Part shown: positions 7,203 to 14,122 of the stretch, one piece after another
How the letters are laid out: each line of letters begins with the position of its first letter
Position numbering within the stretch: position 1 is the stretch's first letter
Made by a program: the position numbers and the translations under genes
Source of the DNA: Demequinaceae bacterium UBA4004
GTDB lineage: Bacteria; Actinomycetota; Actinomycetes; Actinomycetales; Demequinaceae
Length of the DNA stretch: 19,669 bases
Direction of reading: 5' to 3'
NCBI GenBank assembly: GCA_002384765.1
Contig: DGBM01000098.1
Coordinates: 153-19,821 of the forward strand
Notes under the pieces: model-generated
What the model was told of the DNA's origin: nothing
Database searches by the model: none
Seen by the model: only the letters and a program-made list of their open reading frames with translations

Positions 7203-7397
7203 TCAGTCACTTTTCTTGGTCTTGCCGTCCTCGGAGGCCCCGGCGCAACCCGTCTGTCCCATCATCTTGTGCGAGATCCACTCCGGGCTTGGCTGCATGC
7301 CCTGGTTCGTCTGTCTGCCGACGAAGGCGGGGTTCTTGAGGCGTCTCTGTGTCCGAGGATCGGCCTCTGGGTCGCGGGCGCCGCCGCCGGCGTGCAC
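7203..7397 (-). CDS. Small ORF, 64 aa, upstream of the aldehyde dehydrogenase gene
   Basis: This unrecognised small frame ends 19 nt before the preferred ALDH start and overlaps the alternative GTG at 7210. From about codon 19 onward the third positions are strongly GC-biased, as in its coding neighbours, and the peptide looks structured (RLKNPAFVGRQ, PSPEWISHKMMGQTGCAG). It ends in a Lys-rich tail. The ATG at 7397 lacks a clear ribosome site; an ATG at codon 35 (7295) would leave a 30-residue peptide. One Cys is present. It could be a real small operon member or chance. No function is proposed. Confidence 0.35.
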   Translation of the reverse strand: MHAGGGARDPEADPRTQRRLKNPAFVGRQTNQGMQPSPEWISHKMMGQTGCAGASEDGKTKKSD

Positions 7398-7443
7398 TTA
7401 TGTTCGCCGCGGCTGAGTAGACGCCGCGGTCAGGTGCTGCCGA

Positions 7444-7468
7444 CCGGGCCGTGGCATGCCCGGCCCGG
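7444..7468 (-). terminator. GC-rich hairpin after the nine-gene chain (possible terminator or attenuator)
   Basis: CCGGGCCG (7444-7451) and CGGCCCGG (7461-7468) form a perfect 8-bp stem with a 9-nt loop, 30 bp beyond the stop codon of the 186-aa gene. There is no U-tract, so this is not a classical intrinsic terminator. It may reduce readthrough into the small ORF and aldehyde dehydrogenase. The rest of 7398-7497 shows no gene. Confidence 0.4.
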
Positions 7469-7497
7469 CGGTAGGGCAGCCCGTCCGGCCGGGGAGC

Positions 7498-8058
7498 TCA
7501 GCCTTCGGAGCGGCGACTTCCCTCCTGGGTCAGCACCCGGTAGTCGCCCTCCGCTCGCAGCAGCGGTGGGTTGGCCCTGTAGAGCTCCGCGAGCTCGGCC
7601 GGTGGCACGCCCAACTCGCGGGCGAACTGGTGGGCCTCCAGCTTGTGCAGCCGGCCACCCGCTGCCGCCGCGAACCGGCGCAGCAACTCAGTGGTAGCTG
7701 CGGCGCCGCCGAGTGCCCCGGTGTCGTGATCGGACACGGGCACGGCGTCGGTCAGTAACGCATCCAGCTGGTTGATGAGGCCGCGAAGCTCCAGCCGGAG
7801 CCGGGTGACGGGATCGAGCCCCGCGGCGTCCTGCGCCCGCGCCACACCCTGCCACGTGCGCTTCGGGTGCCGGCGGATGTATTCCTGCTCCAGCTCGAGC
7901 ATCCGCTCGGTGTGGTGCCGGAACTGCTCCGCGGTCCCGTGCAGCATCACCCATGTCCGGGTGGCGTGCGCGTAGGTGCCTTGCCGCTCGAGCTCCTCGT
8001 CAGACAACTCGCGGACCGGCACTCCCGTGGCCTCCTTCGAGTCCCGCATGGCGCTCAT
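7498..8058 (-). CDS. Uncharacterised protein, 186 aa (N-terminus DUF6158-like)
   Basis: Its ATG overlaps the MaoC stop by 4 nt (TCAT at 8055-8058), so it is translationally coupled to the pathway genes. Residues ~16-66 (RELSDEELERQGTYAHATR, LHGTAEQFRHHTERMLELEQEY, RRHPKRTW) resemble, from memory, the actinobacterial DUF6158 family: helical, rich in His and Glu. Residues ~80-186 are a second helical part (LDPVTRLRLELRGLINQLDAL, then HQFARELGVPPAELAELYRANPPLL) with an HTH-like look but no clear family. No signal peptide or membrane segment. The operon position suggests a role with the oxygenase or beta-oxidation enzymes, for example assembly or redox; this is inference only. Confidence 0.75.
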   Translation of the reverse strand: MSAMRDSKEATGVPVRELSDEELERQGTYAHATRTWVMLHGTAEQFRHHTERMLELEQEYIRRHPKRTWQGVARAQDAAGLDPVTRLRLELRGLINQLDALLTDAVPVSDHDTGALGGAAATTELLRRFAAAAGGRLHKLEAHQFARELGVPPAELAELYRANPPLLRAEGDYRVLTQEGSRRSEG

Positions 8059-8522
8059 CTCTCCACCCGCAGGGATGGCGACTCGTCGGTCATCCGGGCG
8101 AACAGACCCGTCGTCGAGAACGTCAGAAGCTGGTTGTCCTGGTCATCCCGGACGTCGAACCGCATCATGGCCAGACCTTTGCCACCGCTAGTGACCCGAG
8201 GGCCGACGATCTCCACCTGAGCGTACAGGGTGGTCCCGGCGTAGACCGGCCGATACCACGTGGCCTGCTCCAGTGCGATCCCGCCACGCCCGTGGTCACC
8301 CATCCCGATCTCTGTCCACAGCCGCCAGGCCAGGGCGATCGTGTGGAACCCCGATGCGATCACTTCCCCGAACGGCAGCGCCGCGGAAGCGGCCGGGTCG
8401 AGATGCATGGGCTGGGGGTCGAAATCAGCCGCGAACCGGTGCAGCTCCTCGGCGGTCACCGTGTGGTATCTCGTCCGGTGTGTCGCTCCGTCGACCAGTT
8501 CCTCAAAGAACATGCCACTCAC
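8055..8522 (-). CDS. MaoC-family hotdog (R)-enoyl-CoA hydratase-like protein
   Basis: This 155-aa single-hotdog protein of the MaoC-like dehydratase family probably adds water to an enoyl-CoA or related CoA thioester. The hydratase-2 signature lies at residues ~30-42 (FAADFDPQPMHLD), with Asp35 and His40 as the expected catalytic pair, followed by ASGFHTIAL. The GTG start at 8522 overlaps the acyl-CoA dehydrogenase stop (GTGA); an ATG at 8513 is an alternative. Length is normal. In PaaZ a MaoC-type domain opens the oxepin ring. Here the domain is free-standing in an operon that also has a separate aldehyde dehydrogenase, so a related step is possible but not shown. Confidence 0.88.
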   Translation of the reverse strand: MSGMFFEELVDGATHRTRYHTVTAEELHRFAADFDPQPMHLDPAASAALPFGEVIASGFHTIALAWRLWTEIGMGDHGRGGIALEQATWYRPVYAGTTLYAQVEIVGPRVTSGGKGLAMMRFDVRDDQDNQLLTFSTTGLFARMTDESPSLRVER

Positions 8523-9703
8523 CTTTCGAACAGCTCGCGCGCCAGCGCGTTGAGCGTGCTTTCGGTCGTTCCTCCTGCAATGGTCCAGCCTCGTGTCTCC
8601 CGGGCCACACGCTCGACGGGGTGGTCGGCGCTGCGGACGATCCCTCGCCAGCCGAATGCCTGGATCGCGGCCTGGGAGGCCGCGACCGCGACCTCGGAGG
8701 CCGCTAGCTTCGCCATCGCCGTCTCAGTGCCTGGAGGGAATCCCTCGTCGTCGGCCATCCTGGCGGCACGGTAGGTCAGCAGCCTGGCCTGTTCCACCTG
8801 CAGAGCGAGCCTCGCCCACGTCCACCGCAGCCCCTGCATGTCCGCGAGTCGTTGGCCGCCTTGGTGTCGCGAGCGGAGGTGATCGACGGCACGGTCCACC
8901 GACGCCTGCGCCACCCCGACGCAGATCGCGGCGATGCCGAGCCGCATGGCATCGTACATGTGGAGGACCCGCTTGAGGCTGGAGCTCGACGTCTCGTCGC
9001 CCTCGACCAGCACCGCGCTCGACGGCACCCGACAGCCGTCGAAGGTGACCGCCGCCTCGGGCATGGCGTTGCCGCCGTGCTTGTCGTAGACCTGCCCGAC
9101 CTGCACCCCCGCGGTGCTGGTGGGCACCAGCACCGCACCGATCCCCCGGCTGCCGGAGCCACCGAACCGGCCCACGACCAGCAGCGCGTCCGCAAGAGCG
9201 CCTGCGGTCACGAAGCACTTGTGGCCGTCGACCTGGACCGACCCGTCGCCGTTCCTGTGGAACGTGCTGGTCAGGTCACCCAGTGCGGTGCCCGCGTCGA
9301 GCTCGGTGATCGCGATCGCCACCATCGAGCGTCCCGCCATCACCGGCGGAAGCCACTCCTGGGCGAGCGGCTCCGCGGCTGCCCGGGCGATCATATGTGC
9401 TGGGCCGTTCAGGGCCAGGTGGACCGCCTCGGCGAGGACGAACGACCTTCCGGCCAGCTGCTCGACTAGCAGGACAGCCTCCAGTCGGGAGCCGTCCCGG
9501 CCGCCGAAGCGCCCGGGATACGTCAGTCCGAGGACACCCTCCTTCGCCAGCCTGCGGTACTCGTCCCACGGAAAGGCGCCCGCCTCCTCCCAGGTGTGGT
9601 CCTCCTCCGCTAGTTCGGCGGCGAGCTCGGCACCCCAGTTTCGAGCGGCCACCTCCGACGGGCCGAGCCCGTAACGCTCGGCGGCCTCCGCCCCGCCGGT
9701 CAC
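8519..9703 (-). CDS. Acyl-CoA dehydrogenase-like flavoprotein lacking the usual catalytic Glu
   Basis: This 394-aa protein has the normal acyl-CoA dehydrogenase layout. The N-terminal helical domain has LGLTYPGRFGGRDG. The central beta domain has AITELDAGTALGD at 130-143, corresponding to the flavin-contact TEP.AGSD motif. The C-terminal helical domain includes QAFGWRGI and IAGGTTE at 375-381. In medium- and short-chain enzymes the last motif is YEGT with Glu as base; here that residue is Gly377. The alternative base position of isovaleryl-type enzymes (LERL) reads DAMRL, placing Met253 there. It may work as the partner subunit of a heteromer, use another base, or catalyse a different flavin reaction. 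The GTG start overlaps the thiolase stop by 4 nt. Confidence 0.88.
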   Translation of the reverse strand: MTGGAEAAERYGLGPSEVAARNWGAELAAELAEEDHTWEEAGAFPWDEYRRLAKEGVLGLTYPGRFGGRDGSRLEAVLLVEQLAGRSFVLAEAVHLALNGPAHMIARAAAEPLAQEWLPPVMAGRSMVAIAITELDAGTALGDLTSTFHRNGDGSVQVDGHKCFVTAGALADALLVVGRFGGSGSRGIGAVLVPTSTAGVQVGQVYDKHGGNAMPEAAVTFDGCRVPSSAVLVEGDETSSSSLKRVLHMYDAMRLGIAAICVGVAQASVDRAVDHLRSRHQGGQRLADMQGLRWTWARLALQVEQARLLTYRAARMADDEGFPPGTETAMAKLAASEVAVAASQAAIQAFGWRGIVRSADHPVERVARETRGWTIAGGTTESTLNALARELFER

Positions 9704-11292
9704 CGGCCACGCCTGAGAACGGCGACGACGCAGGCGTTGGTCTCCAGCTCCAGCACGGTGCCCCCCATGGTGTGGACCACGGCGGCCTCCGCATCGACCT
9801 GGCGGTCACCGGCCTCCCCGCGCAGCTGACGAACCAGCTCACCTACCTGCGCGAGGCCGGTCGCGCCGGGGGGGTGCCCACGGGACAGCAGCCCGCCGCT
9901 CGGGTTGAGCGCGGGGCCGGTTGTGCCGCCACGGAAGTCCCCGGCCAGCAGACGGTGCCCGGCCGTGCCCGGCTCGGCCAGCCCGAGGTACTCCAGGTTG
10001 GTCAGCGCCGCCGGCGCGAACGCGTCGTGCAGCTCCACCACGCCAACCTGCTCCGGTTGCACGCCGGCCTGCGCGTAGGCCGCCTGAGCGACCCGCCGCA
10101 CGACGCTCTCTCCGGTGAACCGATCCTTGGCATACCCGGCGCGGAGCGCGAGTCCGGCGATCTCGACCGGTGGATGGGCGCAGCGCTTGCGGACGTGGTC
10201 GGCGACCACCACCACGGCGCTCGCGCCGTCGGCGTTGGGCGCGCACTGGAAGAGGGTCAGCGGGTCGGCGATCAACCGCGACGCGAGAACGTCCTCACGG
10301 GTCACCGCGTCGCGTCGGAATGCGTCGGGGTTCCTCGAACCGTTCTGCCGGCTGCGTACCACCACCTCGGCGAAGCCGTCCTCACCGACCTGGTAGGTGC
10401 TCTGGTAGCGGTCGCCCACCAGGGCGTAGAGCGAGGGCAGGGTGACGCCGATACCGGCGACGGGGTCCTCCCGATCGAGCGGGATCAGACCTCCGCCCGA
10501 GCGGACCGGGATATCGGCACCCACCGCGACTACGACCTCGGCGAGGCCAGCGCGCACGAGAGCGACCGCCTCGGCGAGCGCCGAGGTGCCGCTGGCGCAG
10601 GCGTTCTCCACGTTCACCATCCGCCGGCCTCCCCACGGGACGTAGCGGAGCATCCGCTGGCCGAGGGCGGCGGTCGCGAAGGCGCTGCCCACGACGACCG
10701 CGTCCACCTCGTCCGCGTGGAGCCCGGCGTCCGCGACCGCGGCCAGGGCGGCCTCGGCCGCCAGCTGCTCGGCGGGCAGGTCGGGGCGTCCGAAGGCCGT
10801 CGTGGCCACGCCCGCGACCGCGACCCCGAGGGGTTCCTCGGCCGGCGTACCGGCCCGGCTCTCTGCCGGCGATGCGGCTGTCGCCTCCTGCGTCGCGACC
10901 GTCGTGTTCTCGGCGACGAAGACCGGTCCCATCACCTCGCCGCTCTCGTCCTCCCGCAGGAGGCCGGTCCTGACGCTGACGGTAGCTCCGTGTCCGGGTG
11001 CCTCGTCAGCGAACCTGGCCAGCACCCGAAGGTCGCGGGCGAGCTCGACGACGCCGATCTGGTACTGCGCCGGGAAGCCGGGGGGCGCGACGCGGACCGT
11101 GGTCCGGGCGACCACCGTGCCGGTGCGGGGCAGCACCTGGGGCTGCATGCCCGCTCCGCACCGCCAGCAGTACCGCCGGGGCGGGAACGACGGGGTTCGA
11201 CACGAGCCGCAGACTGTTCCCAGAAGAGCCCCGAGTTCGGCGTCAAACCAGTCCCCCGCGCCCAGGACGCGGGCCCGTTCGTCGACCCTCAC
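9700..11292 (-). CDS. DUF35 (zinc ribbon/OB-fold)-thiolase fusion protein
   Basis: This 530-aa protein joins two families that are normally separate, adjacent genes. Residues ~20-130 are a DUF35 module: a rubredoxin-like zinc ribbon with Cys28, Cys31, Cys42 and Cys45 (CGSC, CWRCG), followed by an OB-fold. An Ala/Thr/Pro/Glu linker spans ~130-153. Residues ~155-530 are an SCP2/lipid-transfer-type thiolase with nucleophile Cys232 (ENACASG), His422 (ELHDAF) and His473 (GHPPGATG). Such thiolases cleave or condense acyl-CoAs; relatives with DUF35 partners act as retro-aldolases in steroid side-chain degradation. The retained Cys favours thiolysis. The GTG start overlaps the ferredoxin stop (GTGA), supporting a true single gene. 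Confidence 0.9.
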   Translation of the reverse strand: MRVDERARVLGAGDWFDAELGALLGTVCGSCRTPSFPPRRYCWRCGAGMQPQVLPRTGTVVARTTVRVAPPGFPAQYQIGVVELARDLRVLARFADEAPGHGATVSVRTGLLREDESGEVMGPVFVAENTTVATQEATAASPAESRAGTPAEEPLGVAVAGVATTAFGRPDLPAEQLAAEAALAAVADAGLHADEVDAVVVGSAFATAALGQRMLRYVPWGGRRMVNVENACASGTSALAEAVALVRAGLAEVVVAVGADIPVRSGGGLIPLDREDPVAGIGVTLPSLYALVGDRYQSTYQVGEDGFAEVVVRSRQNGSRNPDAFRRDAVTREDVLASRLIADPLTLFQCAPNADGASAVVVVADHVRKRCAHPPVEIAGLALRAGYAKDRFTGESVVRRVAQAAYAQAGVQPEQVGVVELHDAFAPAALTNLEYLGLAEPGTAGHRLLAGDFRGGTTGPALNPSGGLLSRGHPPGATGLAQVGELVRQLRGEAGDRQVDAEAAVVHTMGGTVLELETNACVVAVLRRGR

Positions 11293-11630
11293 CGCGTCTG
11301 CTCCAGCGAGGACACGAGGACGGTGTCGGCGCCGACCGCACCCACCTTGCGAGCCCCGCCGGGCGACCCCAGCGGAACGTCACGTCCGGGCAGCGGCTCG
11401 CTGAAGAAGCGTGCGTTGTCTGCGACGAAGTCCTGCTGGTCGGCAGGGACCGTTCGCTTCGGCGAGATCGCCTCGACCGGGCACACCGGTTCACAGGCGC
11501 CGCAGTCGATGCACTCCTCGGGCTGGATGTACAGCTTGCGGGAGCCTTCGTAGATGCAGTCGACCGGACACTCCTCCACACATGACTTGTCCATCACGTC
11601 GATGCACGGGGCTGCGATCACGTACGGCAC
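11289..11630 (-). CDS. 7Fe (3Fe-4S/4Fe-4S) ferredoxin, FdxA type
   Basis: This 113-aa electron carrier has eight cluster-pattern cysteines: Cys9, Cys17, Cys21, Cys25 ([18 protein letters not shown]) and Cys40, Cys43, Cys46, Cys50 ([12 protein letters not shown]). This is the layout of actinobacterial FdxA/FdxC, which carry one 3Fe-4S and one 4Fe-4S cluster. The C-terminal ~60 residues lack cysteines. The GTG start overlaps the paaD stop by 13 nt. The gene lies exactly where paaE, the FAD/2Fe-2S reductase, follows paaD in classical operons, so it is the likely electron donor to the diiron oxygenase. A ferredoxin reductase would have to come from elsewhere. Confidence 0.93.
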   Translation of the reverse strand: MPYVIAAPCIDVMDKSCVEECPVDCIYEGSRKLYIQPEECIDCGACEPVCPVEAISPKRTVPADQQDFVADNARFFSEPLPGRDVPLGSPGGARKVGAVGADTVLVSSLEQTR

Positions 11631-12118
11631 CGCGAACCTCCTGTCCCGAGTTCGGTAGTCGGCCGTGGGCCGCTCCGCAGAGCGTCGAAGGTACTGCCGC
11701 AGCCGCGACAGGTATACGGCACCTTGCAGACCGCACCCCCGAACGCGCCTTCCTTTCGTACCTCAGCAGAGCCACAGTAGGGGCAGCGCTCGTCGGCCGT
11801 GCCGGGGTCGGCGTACCCGAACTGGACGAGCACTTTTCGGCCGGGGGCGGAGACGTCCTCGCCGTTCCAGGCAGACAGCTCCCAGTCAACCTTCACCTCG
11901 ACGTCGGGGTCGGCCCCCAGCACCGCGTGCCGAACTCGGTGCGCCATCTCGCCTCGGGCGGGACAGCCCAGCCGTGTCGGGCGGAGCACGACGCGCACCG
12001 ACCCGGGCCCCACAGTAACCTCGCGGACGACCCCGAGGTCGACCAGGGTCACCGGAACCTCAGGGTCCTCGACGGTGGCGATGGCGGCGCGGATCCGGAC
12101 CTCTCTCTCGTCACTCAT
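11618..12118 (-). CDS. paaD: PaaD-like protein (DUF59 plus zinc ribbon)
   Basis: This 166-aa homologue of PaaD, the MIP18/DUF59 protein of the phenylacetyl-CoA epoxidase operon, is thought to aid Fe-S or metal-centre maturation. Residues 1-85 are DUF59, with [16 protein letters not shown] and the conserved Cys52 in TRLGCPA. Residues ~112-145 are a zinc ribbon (CPYCGS, Cys112/Cys115; CRGCG, Cys137/Cys140). Length is normal for PaaD. The ATG overlaps the paaC stop by 4 nt. Its retention beside a 7Fe ferredoxin instead of PaaE suggests either that the ferredoxin is the maturation client or that PaaD serves the oxygenase itself. Confidence 0.92.
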   Translation of the reverse strand: MSDEREVRIRAAIATVEDPEVPVTLVDLGVVREVTVGPGSVRVVLRPTRLGCPARGEMAHRVRHAVLGADPDVEVKVDWELSAWNGEDVSAPGRKVLVQFGYADPGTADERCPYCGSAEVRKEGAFGGAVCKVPYTCRGCGSTFDALRSGPRPTTELGTGGSRCRT

Positions 12119-12855
12119 CGGTACAGCCCCCGCACTCCGTCGTCCGGGCCCAACCTGATCCCGCGGATATCGTCGAACACCTCCACGAGCTCAGGGTGAT
12201 CCGTGCCCGCGCCACGGGTGAGCGGCTCGTCGCCGAGCGCCTGCGCGACCATCTGCTGGTCCTCGAAAGCCGAGGCCACCCGCTGTGCCCAGGACTGATG
12301 CAGACTCCGGCCGCTCGCCGGGTCGACGGGCCGAACGCTGCCGAACACGTCCCGCCCCAGGGGAACGACCACCGCCGCGCGGTGGCCGAACTCCGAGGCG
12401 GTGCGGCGGTCGCCGGAGAGCAGGCCGGCCCACCTCTGCCAGTGGGTCACGTGCAGCTGCTGCTCGGCTGCGATCACCGCACCGGCGGCACGGAGCGGTT
12501 CGGAGTCCGACGCGCACAGCACCTCGGCCCGCAGCAACGCCGCGTGGGAGAGCAGCACCCCGCGGACAACGGTGGCCGGCCAGTCGTGCAGGCGGTGGCT
12601 GAGCAACCGAGTCGGGTGCCAGGTCTCCACGGGCCGCTCGTAGACAAAGTCGTCGCGTCCGGCCTCGTCGAGACCGCTGAGACTCAGGTACGTCGCGGCG
12701 TGGGCGAGCTCCTCCTGCGCGACCGACCCTACGGCCAGCGACTCCTCGAGGTCGAGGTAGTCCACGACCCAGGAGCCGAGCAGGTGTCCGTGCAGGAAGT
12801 GGTCCTCGGCCGCCAGCCGCAGGTCGACGGCGGTCTGCTGCTCGGTGGCAGTCAT
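12115..12855 (-). CDS. paaC: PaaC-like oxygenase structural subunit
   Basis: This 246-aa helical ferritin-like protein corresponds to PaaC, the scaffold partner of PaaA in phenylacetyl-CoA epoxidase. The ATG at 12855 is chosen because it overlaps the paaB stop (ATGA); the longer upstream frame is paaB antiphase. AVGSVAQEELAHAATYL carries Glu49-x-x-His52, one ExxH of a diiron site. The second expected motif reads Gln132-x-x-His135 (AEQQLH), so a complete iron site is unlikely, as in known PaaC, which does not bind the catalytic iron. Other matched blocks are VYERPVETWHPT and DVFGSVRPVDP. It should form the (AC) core with PaaA. Confidence 0.9.
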   Translation of the reverse strand: MTATEQQTAVDLRLAAEDHFLHGHLLGSWVVDYLDLEESLAVGSVAQEELAHAATYLSLSGLDEAGRDDFVYERPVETWHPTRLLSHRLHDWPATVVRGVLLSHAALLRAEVLCASDSEPLRAAGAVIAAEQQLHVTHWQRWAGLLSGDRRTASEFGHRAAVVVPLGRDVFGSVRPVDPASGRSLHQSWAQRVASAFEDQQMVAQALGDEPLTRGAGTDHPELVEVFDDIRGIRLGPDDGVRGLYR

Positions 12856-13181
12856 GCCAGACACCCCTTGACCGGCTTGACCTCGCCCGCCTGCGCGCGT
12901 GCTCGCCGGTGGCGGCCGACGCTGCCGGGGGTGCGGTACTTCAGTCGCTCGGGACTGCGCAGCACCTCCGCATCCTCCGGACCGCTGGTGACCATCCCCG
13001 CCCGCTGGGCAACCCACAGCACGGTACAGTCCTCTCGTCTGGTGTAGATCTCTTTGGCGGCGTGCCACGCCAGCTCCGCTGACCCCGACCGCACGCTGCC
13101 GAGCCAGCGAATCGGCTCAGACGTGTCGTCGCCGAAGCGGGCGAAGACCTCATACACGTCGGGTTCACTCCCTTGCCTCAT
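12852..13181 (-). CDS. paaB: PaaB-like oxygenase subunit
   Basis: This 109-aa small subunit corresponds to PaaB, which bridges PaaAC heterodimers in the epoxidase. Conserved pieces are DVYEVFARFGD, WLGSVRSGSAELAWHAAKEIYTRRED and VLWVAQRAG, matching the PaaB pattern EVFVR...G.S..A...A...YTRR.E...WV. The ATG at 13181 overlaps the paaA stop (TCAT, 13178-13181); the longer in-frame ORF upstream is antiphase to paaA. The Arg/Lys-rich tail (~80-109) is basic. It is translationally coupled on both sides. Confidence 0.92.
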   Translation of the reverse strand: MRQGSEPDVYEVFARFGDDTSEPIRWLGSVRSGSAELAWHAAKEIYTRREDCTVLWVAQRAGMVTSGPEDAEVLRSPERLKYRTPGSVGRHRRARAQAGEVKPVKGCLA

Positions 13182-14086
13182 GCCGCGACCCCCGCAAGCG
13201 CGACGTCCCGGTAGATCCCGTTCCGCTCCAGCGTGCCGCCAATGTGCTCCCGCCACTGCGCCAACCGGGGCCCGCCCTCGTTGAGGATGCGCTTGATCTC
13301 GACCCAGTCCGGCGACGCGTAACTCCACTCCTGGCTCTCCTTATCGAAACTGGCCAGCGCCGGGTCGACGTAGATCCCGAGGTCACGGAAGACCGGAATG
13401 ATCTTGGTAAGCCACTCCTGGCGAAGCTGGTCGTTGGACTTCACCTTCAGCCCGAACCGGTACATCGCGTTCTGCTGATACGTCTCGCTGTCCGGAGGGC
13501 CGAAGTACGCGAGCAGACGGGGCAGCCAGGTCTCGAACGCCTCCTGGGCGCGCTCCCGCTGGGCCCTGGACCCCAGCACCATCGTCTGGTGGGTCAGGTC
13601 GATGGCGTGGTGGTAGTGGAAGCTCTCCTCCTTCTCGATCTTGCGCAACGCACGCGCGTAGGGAAGGTAGGTCCCCTGATCCAGCGCCTGGAACTGTACG
13701 ATCGCCGAGCTGTTCATCAGCAGCGCGGCCGGGCCGAGCTCCTCCCAGCTATCGAACCCGTAGTGAAAGATGTTGAGAAGCTTGGTCTTGCCCTCCGCGA
13801 AGTCGGTGAGGATCCGCTCGCGGGGCACGCCAAGGTCTTCGGCCACCCGCGCAGTGACGTGCCCGTGGCCGACCTCATCCTGCACCTTGGCGAGAACCAT
13901 CTGCTTGCGCTCGTAGTCCGGAGCACGGTCGACCCACTCCGCGAAGGGCAGCACACCGACAACCTCGGCAAGCGCCTGGAACGACGCGATTCTCGCCGCC
14001 GCCTCACGGTAGCCCTCCGGCATCTCGTCCCAAAGCTCGTACTTCCGCCCGAGCCTGGCCTCATCAAATACCGCTGTCTCGCTCAT
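13178..14086 (-). CDS. paaA: PaaA-like diiron monooxygenase/epoxidase catalytic subunit
   Basis: This 302-aa protein is the catalytic subunit of a phenylacetyl-CoA epoxidase-type (PaaABC) bacterial multicomponent oxygenase. Diiron motifs are visible: Glu71-x-x-His74 (KVQDEVGHGH) and Glu154-x-x-His157 (KEESFHYHH), with Glu41 (ALAEVVG) as a likely first ligand. Family blocks NIFHYGFDSWEELGPAAL and MYRFGLKVKSNDQLRQEW are intact. The ATG at 14086 has GGGGTG just upstream; a GTG at 14092 would add two residues. It is the first gene of a nine-gene overlapping chain, about 30 nt after a predicted transcription start. Known PaaA epoxidises the ring of phenylacetyl-CoA. With this gene set the substrate may be another cyclic or aromatic acyl-CoA. 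Confidence 0.95.
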   Translation of the reverse strand: MSETAVFDEARLGRKYELWDEMPEGYREAAARIASFQALAEVVGVLPFAEWVDRAPDYERKQMVLAKVQDEVGHGHVTARVAEDLGVPRERILTDFAEGKTKLLNIFHYGFDSWEELGPAALLMNSSAIVQFQALDQGTYLPYARALRKIEKEESFHYHHAIDLTHQTMVLGSRAQRERAQEAFETWLPRLLAYFGPPDSETYQQNAMYRFGLKVKSNDQLRQEWLTKIIPVFRDLGIYVDPALASFDKESQEWSYASPDWVEIKRILNEGGPRLAQWREHIGGTLERNGIYRDVALAGVAA

Positions 14087-14101
14087 CAGCACCCCGCACT
14101 T

Positions 14102-14115
14102 ATCGATCGATCTAT
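14102..14115. promoter_or_regulatory. Imperfect palindrome, candidate operator for the paa-like operon
   Basis: ATCGATCGATCTAT pairs with its reverse complement at 12 of 14 positions and contains the 10-bp perfect palindrome ATCGATCGAT. It lies between the predicted -10 box and the paaA start, around the expected transcription start, a position suited to a TetR- or GntR-type repressor. No regulator gene is present in the window. Confidence 0.45.
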
Positions 14116-14122
14116 TGATTCC

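Noticed and set aside
8859..8889. Possible hairpins within the acyl-CoA dehydrogenase gene
   Set aside because: Short GC-rich complementarities inside coding DNA are expected at this base composition and none stands out.
9397..11553. Plus-strand open frame of 718 codons opposite the thiolase and ferredoxin genes
   Set aside because: It is antisense to well-supported genes, has no domain pattern and is rich in Arg/Gly/Pro/Asp, the usual shadow of high-GC coding sequence.
5795..14086. Reading the block as a standard phenylacetate (paa) operon
   Set aside because: PaaE, PaaG, PaaF, PaaH, PaaJ, PaaK and fused PaaZ are absent, while a 7Fe ferredoxin, a DUF35-thiolase and an acyl-CoA dehydrogenase-like protein are present.
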